NCBI RefSeq assembly: GCF_002197985.1
Contig: NZ_NBYK01000006.1
Span: forward strand, 38,578-102,577
Direction: 5' to 3'
DNA length: 64,000 nt
From: Halopseudomonas aestusnigri
Lineage (GTDB): Bacteria > Pseudomonadota > Gammaproteobacteria > Pseudomonadales > Pseudomonadaceae
A program made the translations under genes and the position numbers. Positions within the stretch are counted from its first letter, which is position 1. Each line of letters starts with the position of its first letter. Positions 43,061 through 52,392 of the stretch are shown piece after piece. The notes under the pieces are model-generated. The model worked only from the letters and a program-made list of their open reading frames with translations, was not told the DNA's origin and ran no database searches.

Positions 43061-43339
43061 ATGCCCGTCGCCATGGCCCGCCATATTCTGGTCAAGACCG
43101 AAGCCGAAGCGGCCGCGCTGAAGAAACGCATCGCCGCCGGCGAAGCCTTCGATGTGCTGGCAAAGAAGTATTCAACCTGCCCGTCGAAAAAGCGCGGCGG
43201 CGATCTGGGTGAGGTACGTCCGGGTCAGATGGTTCGCGCCATCGACCAGATCATCTTCAAGAAGCCGCTGAAAATGGTGCACGGTCCGGTCAAGAGCCAG
43301 TTCGGCTACCACCTGGTGCAGGTGTTCTACCGCGACTGA
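43061..43339 (+). CDS. ppiC: Peptidyl-prolyl cis-trans isomerase C (parvulin)
   Basis: The 92-residue single parvulin domain has ARHILVKTEAEAAALKKRI, the SxCPSKKRGGDLG loop and the FGYHLVQVFYRD end typical of E. coli PpiC. It speeds proline isomerisation in the cytoplasm. It lies 18 bases after acr3 and may be read through from it. Its last 13 bases overlap the end of the convergent XRE-cupin gene. ATG 43073 is an alternative start that removes MPVA. Confidence 0.93.
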   Translation: MPVAMARHILVKTEAEAAALKKRIAAGEAFDVLAKKYSTCPSKKRGGDLGEVRPGQMVRAIDQIIFKKPLKMVHGPVKSQFGYHLVQVFYRD

Positions 43340-43896
43340 GGCGGGTAGTAGATCAGGTCATGGAATACCGCAGGCTGGGTGCCCGCGTTGCGATAGCCAT
43401 GCGGCTGATCCGCGGCGAAGCGCACCGCCTCACCTTCTTTCAGTTGCTGCCAGACGCCCCGCACCAGCAGCTCCATGACCCCGCGCACCACGATTACATG
43501 CTCAACGACGCCTTCACTGTGCGGCTCTGACAGCCGCTCATAACCCGGCAACAGGGTCAGCTCGAACAGCTCAAAGCCGTAGCGCGCATCAAACGGAAAC
43601 AGCGGTGCAATCAGCATGGCATCGGCGGCCGGGCGCTGGCGCAGGGTGTCGGCGCTGCGCAGGGTAACGCCACGTTGCTCGGCCGGCGGTGGCTCGATAA
43701 AGCTCGACAGCGACGTACCAAAGCCCGAGGCAATCTTCCACAGTGTCGCCACCGTCGGACTGGATTCGCCGCGCTCTATCTGGCCGAGCATCGCCTTGCT
43801 GACGCCACATTCGGTCGCCGCACGATCCAGACTCCAGCCACGGTCAGTGCGCAGCTGCCTGAGGGTATCGGCGAGGTACTGGCTGATTTCCTGCAT
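43327..43896 (-). CDS. XRE-cupin transcriptional regulator
   Basis: The 189-residue regulator has an N-terminal Cro/CI helix-turn-helix (about 1-65, AATECGVSKAMLGQIERGESS) and a C-terminal cupin domain (about 110-185, LSEPHSEGVVEHVIVVRGVM, then AADQPHGYRN). Such proteins sense small molecules through the cupin. The start at 43896 puts the family N-terminus MQEISQYLADTLRQL first; the open frame upstream covers the operator region. It is divergent from a BenE-family transporter, with two copies of one inverted repeat between them. Confidence 0.87.
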   Translation of the reverse strand: MQEISQYLADTLRQLRTDRGWSLDRAATECGVSKAMLGQIERGESSPTVATLWKIASGFGTSLSSFIEPPPAEQRGVTLRSADTLRQRPAADAMLIAPLFPFDARYGFELFELTLLPGYERLSEPHSEGVVEHVIVVRGVMELLVRGVWQQLKEGEAVRFAADQPHGYRNAGTQPAVFHDLIYYPPQSR

Positions 43897-43940
43897 CACA
43901 GGTCCGCTAAGTTGAGGGCCGCACAGCATAGCAACACCCC

Positions 43941-43957
43941 TTTGTGCGTTATAGCGC
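43941..43957 (+). promoter_or_regulatory. XRE-cupin operator, copy 1
   Basis: TTTGTGCGTTATAGCGC is the exact reverse complement of the copy at 43982-43998. Each copy also contains an imperfect palindrome (GTGCGTTATAGCGCAC). It lies 45 bases before the XRE start. Confidence 0.75.
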
Positions 43958-43981
43958 ACGGTGCTAGGATCGGCCAACCGG

Positions 43982-43998
43982 GCGCTATAACGCACAAA
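43982..43998 (+). promoter_or_regulatory. XRE-cupin operator, copy 2
   Basis: GCGCTATAACGCACAAA is inverted relative to copy 1 with a 24-base spacer, and lies 21 bases before the transporter start. Paired inverted sites are expected if one regulator controls both divergent promoters. Confidence 0.75.
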
Positions 43999-44019
43999 CC
44001 GCCGATTGAGGATCGTCAC

Positions 44020-45180
44020 ATGCTGAAGGCCTGGTTCAACCCGTCCCACATTGCCGCCGGTTTTATCGCCGTGCTGGTGGGGTACACCAGCTCGGCGGTG
44101 ATCATCTTTCAGGCCGCCGCGGCCGCCGGCGCCTCACCGGACCAGATCAGCTCATGGTTGTGGGCATTGGGCATCGGCATGGCGGTTACCAGCATCGGCC
44201 TCTCGCTGCGCTTTCGCGCCCCGGTGCTGATCGCCTGGAGCACCCCGGGCGGTGCACTACTGGCAACCGGGCTGCCCGGATTCAGCCTGAACGAGGCCAT
44301 TGGGGTGTTTCTGTTCAATGCCGCACTGATCACTCTGTGCGGTCTGCTCGGCTGGTTCGATCGCATCATGCGACTGATTCCCGCGCCGCTGGCCGGCGCC
44401 ATGCTGGCCGGCGTACTGCTGCCGTTCGGCCTCAACCTGTTCGGCGCGCTGCAGCAGCAAACCCTGCTGGTCGGACTGATGCTGGCCTGTTATCTGGCCG
44501 GTCGGCTGCTGTTCCCGCGGTACGTGATACCGGTCACCCTGCTGGTTGGGATACTGGTTGCCGCACTGGCTGGGCAATTGCACCTGGAACAGCTGGAGTG
44601 GTCGCTGGCTGAACCTGTCTGGACGACCCCGGCGCTGTCGGTTCCGGCATTGCTTGGGGTCGGCATCCCGCTGTTTATCGTCACCATGGCCTCGCAGAAC
44701 GTGCCGGGCATGGCAGTACTGCGCGCCAACGGCTATCAGCTGCCCGCCTCGCCGCTGATGACCACCACCGGCATCACCGGCCTGCTGCTGGCGCCCTTTG
44801 GCGGCTACACCTTCAACCTGGCCGCGATCAGCGCGGCGATCTGTGCCGGCAAGGATGCCGATGCCGACCCGAGCCAGCGCTTTCGCGCCAGTGCCTGGGG
44901 TGGCTTTTTCTATCTGCTGACCGGATTGTTTGGCGCCACGGTCGCGAGCCTGTTCGCCGCCTTCCCGCAGGCACTGGTGATGGCGATTGCCGGTCTGGCG
45001 TTGCTGGGCACCATCGGCAACGCGCTGGCTACCGCGCTGCACGATGATCAGCAACGCGAGGCAGCCTTTCTGACCTTTCTGGTGACCGCATCAGGGCTGG
45101 CGCTATGGGGCATCGGCAGTGCCTTCTGGGGGTTGCTGCTGGGCCTGCTGGTGCTGCGGCTGCCACGCCGTCAAGGTTGA
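44020..45180 (+). CDS. BenE-family (benzoate/H+ symporter-like) transporter
   Basis: The 386-residue membrane protein has about 12 helices and BenE-family features: GFIAVLVGYTSSAVIIFQAA at the N-terminus, IAWSTPGGALLAT near residue 72, VTMASQNVPGMAVLRANGY near 225 and GGYTFNLAAISAAICAG near 265. Known members carry benzoate. No catabolic genes lie nearby, so the substrate here is unknown. The start has GAGG about ten bases upstream. It is probably controlled by the divergent XRE-cupin regulator. Confidence 0.88.
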   Translation: MLKAWFNPSHIAAGFIAVLVGYTSSAVIIFQAAAAAGASPDQISSWLWALGIGMAVTSIGLSLRFRAPVLIAWSTPGGALLATGLPGFSLNEAIGVFLFNAALITLCGLLGWFDRIMRLIPAPLAGAMLAGVLLPFGLNLFGALQQQTLLVGLMLACYLAGRLLFPRYVIPVTLLVGILVAALAGQLHLEQLEWSLAEPVWTTPALSVPALLGVGIPLFIVTMASQNVPGMAVLRANGYQLPASPLMTTTGITGLLLAPFGGYTFNLAAISAAICAGKDADADPSQRFRASAWGGFFYLLTGLFGATVASLFAAFPQALVMAIAGLALLGTIGNALATALHDDQQREAAFLTFLVTASGLALWGIGSAFWGLLLGLLVLRLPRRQG

Positions 45181-45725
45181 GCAGGACGCTGGCAAACCCC
45201 GCGGTGAATCTCGCTGGTCAGAGTTTCGATACGCTGACTCAGCTGATGAACGGTCTCGGTCAGGCGGGTGTTTTGCTCGAGTAACAGCAGCAGTTGCTCG
45301 GTCTGCTCGGCGGCGTGGGCGGCGCGCTGCTCACTGGCCTCGGCAAGCGCCTCACGGTGCAGTGCATCAGCCTGCGCCGATGCCTTGTCACGGTCTGCCT
45401 GACGGGTCTGCGCCAGCAGGATCAGGGGCGCCGCGTAGGCCGCCTGCAAACTGAACGCCAGGTTCAGCAGAATAAACGGGTAGCGGTCAAAACTGACCAG
45501 ATCGGAAACGTTGATGGTGATCCACAGCGCGACGATCAGGGTCTGCGCGATCAGAAACACCGGAGTACCGAAAAAGCGGGCAAAGGCTTCGGCACGCAGG
45601 GCAAACCAGCCATCACCGAATACCGAGTCCAGATGCATGTTCGGTCGGTGAAAGCGAAAGTGATGTGTGCCGGGCACTGCGCCTGCCGCGGCGGATTCGG
45701 TTTTGCCTTGCTTGGGCGTGGTCAT
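45171..45725 (-). CDS. DUF1003 membrane protein
   Basis: The 184-residue protein has two central helices (about 50-95) with the DUF1003 pattern ARFFGTPVFLIAQTLIVALWI and YPFILLNLAFSLQAAYAAPLIL (split here to show the paired helices). A long C-terminal coiled coil (about 100-170) follows. AAGGAG lies seven bases before ATG 45725, which decides the start. The function of the family is unknown. It overlaps the end of the BenE-family gene by 10 bases, tail to tail. Confidence 0.82.
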   Translation of the reverse strand: MTTPKQGKTESAAAGAVPGTHHFRFHRPNMHLDSVFGDGWFALRAEAFARFFGTPVFLIAQTLIVALWITINVSDLVSFDRYPFILLNLAFSLQAAYAAPLILLAQTRQADRDKASAQADALHREALAEASEQRAAHAAEQTEQLLLLLEQNTRLTETVHQLSQRIETLTSEIHRGVCQRPAQP

Positions 45726-45757
45726 CGGCTGACTCCTTGGCCAACGGGATACAAGCA

Positions 45758-46519
45758 CTATAGTGCGCAGAGGATGATCTGTTCAGGGTCAATCCACAGG
45801 GTTATCGATTCGCCAAGCCCCGGCACAGACGGATCATCAACCAGTGAGGCCACGAGCAGTACACCACCGGGCAGCTCTGCCTCCAGCGCCAGCTGATCGC
45901 CAACCTGCACCCGTCCCACTACCGTAGCGGTCAGTCGGTTACCAGACATCACGTCGCTCGCCAGCTTTACCCAGGGCGCCTTGATCAGTGCAAATACCTC
46001 CGCACCCTCGCACAATCCAAGCCGTTCACCGCTGTTACGCGTGATCACCGCAGTTAGCGCATGGCCACCATCGAGGGTCAACTCCACCCGCGTGCTCAAT
46101 CCGTCCGGGCGCAGCGCGGCAACCCGGGCAAACAGCTGATTGCGCGCGCTGGTACGCAGGCGCAGCCGGTTCATCACCTGCAGGTAGGGATCGAGGCTGT
46201 CGTCTTCGCTGAGCCGTTGCAGGAAAGCCGCGTGCTCCTGCTGATAGCGCCGAAACGCCGCGACCAACTGTTCGCCAGCCCCGGTCAGCCGCGTGCCACC
46301 GCCGCCACGTCCGCCAACCGAGCGCTCTACCAGCGGGCTGCCAGACGCCTTGTTCATCGCATCGACCGCGTCCCACGCCGTCTTGTAGCTCATGCCCGCC
46401 GCGCTGGCCGCCTTGCTGATAGAGCCGGTTTCGCTGATGCAGACCAACAGCTCGATGCGATCCTGCCCCGCCAGCGGGCGACCCTGATGGGAAAACCAGA
46501 CCTGTCCTTCAAGTTTCAT
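45758..46519 (-). CDS. modE: Molybdate-responsive regulator ModE
   Basis: The 253-residue regulator has an N-terminal LysR-like winged helix (about 15-110, SISKAASAAGMSYKTAWDAVDAMN) and a C-terminal pair of molybdate-binding TOBE/MOP domains (about 120-250, with two TARNQL/LIKAPWVKL-type repeats). With molybdate bound it represses modABC. It is divergent from modA, and a ModE box occupies the gap. The gene ends just downstream of the DUF1003 start. Confidence 0.94.
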   Translation of the reverse strand: MKLEGQVWFSHQGRPLAGQDRIELLVCISETGSISKAASAAGMSYKTAWDAVDAMNKASGSPLVERSVGGRGGGGTRLTGAGEQLVAAFRRYQQEHAAFLQRLSEDDSLDPYLQVMNRLRLRTSARNQLFARVAALRPDGLSTRVELTLDGGHALTAVITRNSGERLGLCEGAEVFALIKAPWVKLASDVMSGNRLTATVVGRVQVGDQLALEAELPGGVLLVASLVDDPSVPGLGESITLWIDPEQIILCAL

Positions 46520-46540
46520 GACCTGCGACCCGTTGCCAAA

Positions 46541-47345
<805 letters not shown>

Positions 47346-47347
47346 GC

Positions 47348-48043
47348 GTGAGCCTGCCGCTTGACGCCGCCGACCTCGCCGCCATCTGGCTGACGCTCAA
47401 GCTGGCGGCACTGACCACCGTGCTGTTACTGCTGGTCGGCACGCCGCTGGCCTGGTGGCTGGCGCATACCCGCTCACGACTCAAGGGGCCGATCGGCGCG
47501 CTGGTTGCCCTGCCGCTGGTGCTGCCGCCGACGGTGATCGGCTTTTATCTGCTGGTCGCCATGGGGCCGAACGGTCCACTTGGCGCACTGACCCGACAAC
47601 TGGGCCTCGGCACCCTCGCCTTCAGCTTCAGCGGACTGGTGATCGGCTCGGTGTGCTACTCCATGCCCTTTGTGGTGCAACCGATTCAGAACGCCTTTGA
47701 AGCCATCGGCAAGCGCCCGCTCGAAGTGGCAGCAACCCTGGGTGCCAGCCCGCTGGACCGTTTTTTCACCGTCGCCCTGCCGCTGGCCCGCCCCGGCATC
47801 ATCACCGCAAGCGTGCTCGGCTTTGCCCACACCCTTGGCGAGTTCGGCGTAGTGCTGATGATTGGCGGCAACATCCCCGAGCGCACCCGGGTGGTCTCGG
47901 TACAGATCTTCAATCACGTCGAGGCGATGGACTATGCCAGTGCCCACTGGCTGGCCGGCGGGGTACTGGTGTGCTCGTTTCTGATTCTGCTGCTGCTCAA
48001 CCGGCGCGGCCGTCCGAGCGTCATGCCGGGGACCCGCGCATGA
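47348..48043 (+). CDS. modB: Molybdate ABC transporter permease ModB
   Basis: The 231-residue permease has five or six helices and the coupling loop [25 protein letters not shown] near residue 120 (EAA-type). It forms the channel through which ModA delivers molybdate. The start is a GTG two bases after modA. The end overlaps modC by ATGA. Confidence 0.95.
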   Translation: MSLPLDAADLAAIWLTLKLAALTTVLLLLVGTPLAWWLAHTRSRLKGPIGALVALPLVLPPTVIGFYLLVAMGPNGPLGALTRQLGLGTLAFSFSGLVIGSVCYSMPFVVQPIQNAFEAIGKRPLEVAATLGASPLDRFFTVALPLARPGIITASVLGFAHTLGEFGVVLMIGGNIPERTRVVSVQIFNHVEAMDYASAHWLAGGVLVCSFLILLLLNRRGRPSVMPGTRA

Positions 48044-49179
48044 TTCGTCTGCAGCTGAAACAGCGGCTGGCCGACTTCACCCTCGATCTGGACCTGACGC
48101 TGCCCGGTCGCGGCGTCACCGCCATCGTCGGCCCCTCCGGCTCCGGCAAGACCACGCTGCTGCGCTGCATCGCCGGTCTGGAGCGGGCGGCCGAGGCGCG
48201 AATCGAGGTCAACGGCAACTGCTGGCAGGACAGCGAGCGCGCTGTCTGGCTGCCACCCCACCAGCGCGCACTCGGCTACGTCTTTCAGGAGGCCAGCCTG
48301 TTTCCACACCTCGATGTACAGGGCAACCTCGACTACGGTCGACGCCGCAGCCGCTCCCCGGCCAGCGATAGTCAGACAGCGCAGATCATCAAACTGCTGG
48401 GTATCGGCCACTTGCTCAAACGCGGCACCGCCAGCCTGTCCGGTGGCGAGCGCCAGCGCGTCGGTATTGCCCGGGCCCTGCTTGGCAGCCCTGGGCTGCT
48501 GCTGATGGACGAGCCGCTGACCGCCCTCGACCCGCAGCGCAAGGCCGAGATCCTGCCGTACCTGGAGCGCTTGCACGCCGAGCTGGACATTCCGCTGCTG
48601 TATGTCAGTCACGCGCCGGACGAAGTCGCCAGACTGGCCGACCATCTGGTGCTGCTGAACAACGGTCGGATGCAGGCCAGCGGCCCGCTGCAGGCGCTGC
48701 TGCCCCGTCTGGATCTGCCATTGGCACACAGCGACGACGCTCGCGTCGTGCTTGAAGGCGTGGTCAGCGGCTACCGCTCAGCCTATCAGCTGCTCAGCCT
48801 GCGGCTGGCGGGGGATGAGCACTTGCATGTTATCCATGGCGAACTGCCGCCGGGGACGCGGGTGCGGGTAGCGGTGCAGGCTCGGGACGTCAGTCTGGTG
48901 CTGGAGCAACCGCAGCACAGCAGCATGCTTAACCGCTTGCCGGCAACGGTTTGCGCCGTCGAAACCATTGCCGATGCTGCCCAGGTACTCGTCAGGCTGG
49001 ATGTTCAGGGTCAGCCCCTGCTGGCCAGGGTAACGCGCTTCTCCGCTGACCAGCTGGAGTTGCACCCGGGCCAGACGCTGTGGGCTCAAATCAAGGCGGT
49101 CGCGCTGCTCAGTCAGGCTGCCGGCCCGCCGTCGTCTCGCTTTGCGACAACCATTGCAGCATCAGCCCCCGATCAATAA
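48040..49179 (+). CDS. modC: Molybdate ABC transporter ATPase ModC
   Basis: The 379-residue ATPase has Walker [12 protein letters not shown] near residue 30, Q-loop [12 protein letters not shown], signature [13 protein letters not shown] and Walker [16 protein letters not shown]-terminal MOP/TOBE regulatory domain spans about 290-360 ([22 protein letters not shown] region). It powers ModB. Its start overlaps the modB stop by ATGA. The last 71 bases overlap the convergent Mrr-like gene, unusually long for a tail-to-tail overlap. Confidence 0.95.
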   Translation: MIRLQLKQRLADFTLDLDLTLPGRGVTAIVGPSGSGKTTLLRCIAGLERAAEARIEVNGNCWQDSERAVWLPPHQRALGYVFQEASLFPHLDVQGNLDYGRRRSRSPASDSQTAQIIKLLGIGHLLKRGTASLSGGERQRVGIARALLGSPGLLLMDEPLTALDPQRKAEILPYLERLHAELDIPLLYVSHAPDEVARLADHLVLLNNGRMQASGPLQALLPRLDLPLAHSDDARVVLEGVVSGYRSAYQLLSLRLAGDEHLHVIHGELPPGTRVRVAVQARDVSLVLEQPQHSSMLNRLPATVCAVETIADAAQVLVRLDVQGQPLLARVTRFSADQLELHPGQTLWAQIKAVALLSQAAGPPSSRFATTIAASAPDQ

Positions 49180-49777
49180 GACGAATGCCGCGTCGCCGTG
49201 CAGCGGCGCGCGCGGGCGTACCGATTCGTCCGCCACAGACCAGGATCACAGCCTCGGCATCCACCCGGTCGGCGCGGTCGACGGCTCGCTCCAGTTGCCC
49301 GGGCTCCAGCACGGGATCGCGCCAATGCTCGGTGACCAATAGCACTTTCTGCTCCTGTCGCTGCAGCAGCAGATCGCTACCCGAGATGGAACCAATCACC
49401 GGCTCATATCCCTCGGTCTCCAGGGTCAGTTCAATCAGATCACGCATTTCCTGCCAGCTGAGCTGCTCCAGCAGCGAGTCAGCCGCCCGTTCCTGTCGCA
49501 GCCGATCCAGCCGCCGCCGCCAGGACACCCGGTTGAACAGGTCAGCGACGCCGGCACACAGCAATGCCAGCGGCAGCAACACCTGACCGACCAGCGCAAA
49601 GCTGTGCAGCAAGGTAGCCGAGCCATCACCGATACGGCTGGAAGGAAGCGCCCACTGGGCGATGGCCCGCAGCCCGAGCCAGCAAAATGCGGCCAGCAGC
49701 AGGTAGAGCCACCACGGCACGAGGTGACGGACCAGCACGGCCTGTTCGAGGGGAGTACTACTTTGACGACGAGGCAT
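49109..49777 (-). CDS. Membrane protein with degenerate Mrr-like nuclease domain
   Basis: The 222-residue protein begins [16 protein letters not shown]. It has two helices (about 20-42 and 58-82) and a C-terminal domain resembling Mrr/restriction-endonuclease folds ([21 protein letters not shown], then [17 protein letters not shown]). The usual metal-binding aspartate is present, but the Q/ExK lysine position reads VTE, so catalysis is doubtful. It ends inside the modC coding region. No methylase or other restriction partner is nearby. Confidence 0.7.
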   Translation of the reverse strand: MPRRQSSTPLEQAVLVRHLVPWWLYLLLAAFCWLGLRAIAQWALPSSRIGDGSATLLHSFALVGQVLLPLALLCAGVADLFNRVSWRRRLDRLRQERAADSLLEQLSWQEMRDLIELTLETEGYEPVIGSISGSDLLLQRQEQKVLLVTEHWRDPVLEPGQLERAVDRADRVDAEAVILVCGGRIGTPARAAARRRGIRLIDRGLMLQWLSQSETTAGRQPD

Positions 49778-49849
49778 CCCTGACTCCTGAAAGATGGCTC
49801 CATGCCACCAGACCATAACGATAGCCGCTGCCGGCGACCCGGTAAAGAA

Positions 49850-50152
49850 TCAGCTGCGCTGGGCGAGAATTGCGTCCAGCAGACCGGGGAAGCGCGCGTC
49901 CAGATCGGACCGGCGCAGCGAATTCATGTGAGTCGTGCCGACACTCTTGGTCATGACCAGCCCGGCATCGCGCAACACACGAAAATGATGCGACATGCTC
50001 GACTTCGGTCGACCGCCATCAAGCTCGCCACAGCTGGCTTCACTGACTTCGGCCAGACGCTGGACAATTTCCAGTCGCACCGGATCGCTCAGGGCGTAGA
50101 GCACACGCTCGAGAATCAGATCGCTGGCAGGGGGGTGTTTGAACGGTCGCAT
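49850..50152 (-). CDS. ArsR-family winged-helix repressor
   Basis: The 100-residue HTH protein has RVLYALSDPVRLEIVQRLAEV and the recognition helix RPKSSMSHHFRVLRDAGLV. No ELCVCDL metal site is present; only one cysteine (EASCGEL) occurs near the position of the metal motif, so it probably does not sense arsenic. ATG 50152 was chosen over a TTG six bases upstream. It is divergent from the XenA-type gene with an inverted repeat between them, and is probably its repressor. Confidence 0.85.
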   Translation of the reverse strand: MRPFKHPPASDLILERVLYALSDPVRLEIVQRLAEVSEASCGELDGGRPKSSMSHHFRVLRDAGLVMTKSVGTTHMNSLRRSDLDARFPGLLDAILAQRS

Positions 50153-50186
50153 GGACAAAGATCATACACAGAGGTTTACTTCCGAT

Positions 50187-50214
50187 CCATAGTTCCAATA
50201 TTATCGAACTATTG
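50187..50214. promoter_or_regulatory. Operator of the divergent ArsR-family repressor
   Basis: An inverted repeat CCATAGTTC (50187-50195) / GAACTATTG (50206-50214), 8 of 9 pairs, has an AT-rich 10-base centre. It lies midway between the two start codons. Confidence 0.65.
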
Positions 50215-50253
50215 AATCAAGCCGTATTCCAATCCTGCTGCCGGAGGTTATCC

Positions 50254-51357
50254 ATGTCAGCCCTGTTTCAACCCTTCACTCTCAAGGACGTATCCCTGCG
50301 CAACCGCATCGCGGTCCCGCCAATGTGTCAGTACTCGGCCAACGACGGCCTGATCAATGAGTGGCATGTCGCCAACTACACCAGTCAGGCCCGTGGCGGC
50401 GCCGGTCTGGTGATCGTCGAGGCCACCGCCGTCTCACCGGAAGGCCGCATCACCCCCGGCTGCGCCGGTATCTGGAACGACCAGCTGGCCGAAGCGTTCG
50501 TCCCGGTGGTGCGCGGCATCAAGGCCAATGGCGCGGTGCCGGGCATCCAGATTGCCCACGCCGGGCGCAAGGCCAGCGCCAACCGCCCCTGGGAAGGTGA
50601 CGACCATATCCCCAATGACGCGGCCAACGGCTGGCAGACCATCGCCCCCTCGGCCATCCCCTTCGGCGCGCACCTGCCGAAAGTTCCCGAAGCAATGACC
50701 CTGCAGGACATCGAGCGGGTCAAGGCCGATTTCGTTGCGGCCGCACGCCGCGCCCTGGCAGTCGGCTTCGAGTGGCTGGAGTTGCACTTCGCCCACGGCT
50801 ATCTGGCCCAGAGCTTCTTTTCACCGCACGCCAACCAGCGCACCGACGCCTACGGCGGCAGCGCCGATAACCGTGGCCGCTTCCTGCTGGAGACCCTGGC
50901 CGCCGTGCGTGAGGTCTGGCCGGAGCATCTGCCGCTGACCATCCGCTTTGGGGTCATCGAGTTCGACGGCAATGACGAGCAGACCATGACCGAGTCGATC
51001 GACCTCACCCGTCGCTTCAAGGCCGCCGGCATGGACATGATGAGCGTCAGCATGGGCTTTAATATCCCGACCGCCAAAATCCCCTGGGCTCCGGCGTTCA
51101 TGGGTCCGATTGCCAAGCGCGTGCGTGATGAAGCCGGCGTGCCGGTCTCCTCAGCCTGGGGCTTTGGCGAGCCGCATATCGCCGAGAAGGCGGTAGAGGA
51201 TGGCCAACTGGATCTGGTCATGGTCGGCAAGGCTCATCTGGCCAACCCGCACTGGTCCTACCACGCCGCCCGCGAGCTGAAAGTGGAGCGCCCATCCTGG
51301 GTCATGCCGGCGCCGTACGCCCACTGGCTGGAACGCTACCAGGCAAACGCTGATTAA
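50254..51357 (+). CDS. xenA: NADPH-dependent ene-reductase, Old Yellow Enzyme family (XenA-like)
   Basis: This 367-residue FMN enzyme reduces activated C=C bonds and nitro compounds in the cytoplasm. It begins MSALFQPFTLKDVSLRNRI and has PPMCQYSANDG (flavin-tuning cysteine), IQIAHAGRKASANRPWEGDD, the substrate pair in LHFAHGYLAQSFFSPHAN, and a C-terminal YAHWLERYQ. These segments are near-identical to what I know of P. putida XenA. It is divergent from an ArsR-family repressor, and a flavin reductase family gene follows after 79 bases. Confidence 0.92.
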   Translation: MSALFQPFTLKDVSLRNRIAVPPMCQYSANDGLINEWHVANYTSQARGGAGLVIVEATAVSPEGRITPGCAGIWNDQLAEAFVPVVRGIKANGAVPGIQIAHAGRKASANRPWEGDDHIPNDAANGWQTIAPSAIPFGAHLPKVPEAMTLQDIERVKADFVAAARRALAVGFEWLELHFAHGYLAQSFFSPHANQRTDAYGGSADNRGRFLLETLAAVREVWPEHLPLTIRFGVIEFDGNDEQTMTESIDLTRRFKAAGMDMMSVSMGFNIPTAKIPWAPAFMGPIAKRVRDEAGVPVSSAWGFGEPHIAEKAVEDGQLDLVMVGKAHLANPHWSYHAARELKVERPSWVMPAPYAHWLERYQANAD

Positions 51358-51436
51358 TTCCCCCTCACCCCTTGCGCGCGCCGCTCCGGCGCGCTGCAAT
51401 GGCAGCCAACCAATCAGATCATCGGCTGAGGGCAAC

Positions 51437-52057
51437 ATGCAGGAAGACAGCTATTACTACGAACCCGCAAAGGGCCACGGCCTGGCACACGACCCGTTCA
51501 ACGCCATCGTTGGCCCCCGCCCGATCGGCTGGATCAGCAGCCGCAGCAGCGACGGTATCCTGAACCTCGCTCCCTACAGTTTTTTCAATGCGTTCAATTA
51601 CATACCGCCGATCATCGGCTTTGCCAGCATCGGCCATAAGGACAGCCTGAGCAATATCGAGCAGACCGGCGAGTTTGTCTGGAATCTGGCCACCCTGCCG
51701 CTGGCCGAGGCGATGAATCAAAGCTGCGCCGCGGTGGCGCCCGAGGTCGACGAATTTGCCCTGGCGGGCCTGACCGCGGTGCCGTCACGCCAGATCGACG
51801 TGCCAAGGGTGGGCGAAAGCCCGGTCTCCTTCGAATGCCGCAAGACCCAGATCATCCAGCTGCAAAGCGCGGCGGGCGATGCACTCAATACCTGGCTGGT
51901 GCTCGGCGAGGTGATTGGCGTCCACATCGACCGCCGCCTGCTGGTCGACGGTGTCTACCAGACCGCTGCCGCCGAGCCGATTCTGCGCGGCGGTGGCCCG
52001 GCCGATTACTTCCGCGTCGAGGCGGGCGCGCTGTTTCGCATGCACCGCCCCGGCTGA
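51437..52057 (+). CDS. Flavin reductase family (FMN-binding split-barrel) protein
   Basis: The 206-residue protein contains the flavin-binding GPRPIGWISSRSSDG near residue 25 and the family pattern NLAPYSFFNAFNYIPPIIGF near 45. C-terminal FRVEAGALFRMHRPG is also family-like. Members reduce or bind FMN, sometimes as partners of flavin enzymes. Being downstream of the XenA-type gene in the same direction, it may be part of the same unit. It ends three bases before the convergent DUF3325 gene. Confidence 0.83.
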   Translation: MQEDSYYYEPAKGHGLAHDPFNAIVGPRPIGWISSRSSDGILNLAPYSFFNAFNYIPPIIGFASIGHKDSLSNIEQTGEFVWNLATLPLAEAMNQSCAAVAPEVDEFALAGLTAVPSRQIDVPRVGESPVSFECRKTQIIQLQSAAGDALNTWLVLGEVIGVHIDRRLLVDGVYQTAAAEPILRGGGPADYFRVEAGALFRMHRPG

Positions 52058-52059
52058 AC

Positions 52060-52392
52060 TCACCCCAGCATGAACACTGGCGCCAGCAGCACGCCCAGCA
52101 GTGGCAAGCCCAGCGCCAACCTTGGCGCATAGGGCAACAGCAGTAACAGAACCAGGCCGCACAGCGACAGCATGCCCAGCCAGCCGACCAGCGCCATGCT
52201 GGCTGGCCAGATCTGCAGACTCAGCAGCAGCGCCAGCAACAGCAGCAACACGCCCAGCGGGCGGCACCACGCTCGCAAACTCAGCGGCGCCGCTGCAGCC
52301 AGTTGCTTCCAGTGCCGCTCCGTGCCCAGACACAGCGCCAGCATGCCGGCATAGCTGGAGCTCAGCGCCAGACACAACAGGCTGGCGTTCAT
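52060..52392 (-). CDS. DUF3325 small membrane protein
   Basis: The 110-residue protein begins MNASLLCLALSSSYAGMLAL and has three or four helices. DUF3325 proteins typically accompany PepSY-type membrane proteins and TonB receptors, and relatives are placed in ferric-siderophore reduction (Fpv-type) clusters. Its start overlaps the PepSY gene stop by ATGA, so it is the last gene of a translationally coupled trio. Its individual role is unknown. Confidence 0.8.
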   Translation of the reverse strand: MNASLLCLALSSSYAGMLALCLGTERHWKQLAAAAPLSLRAWCRPLGVLLLLLALLLSLQIWPASMALVGWLGMLSLCGLVLLLLLPYAPRLALGLPLLGVLLAPVFMLG

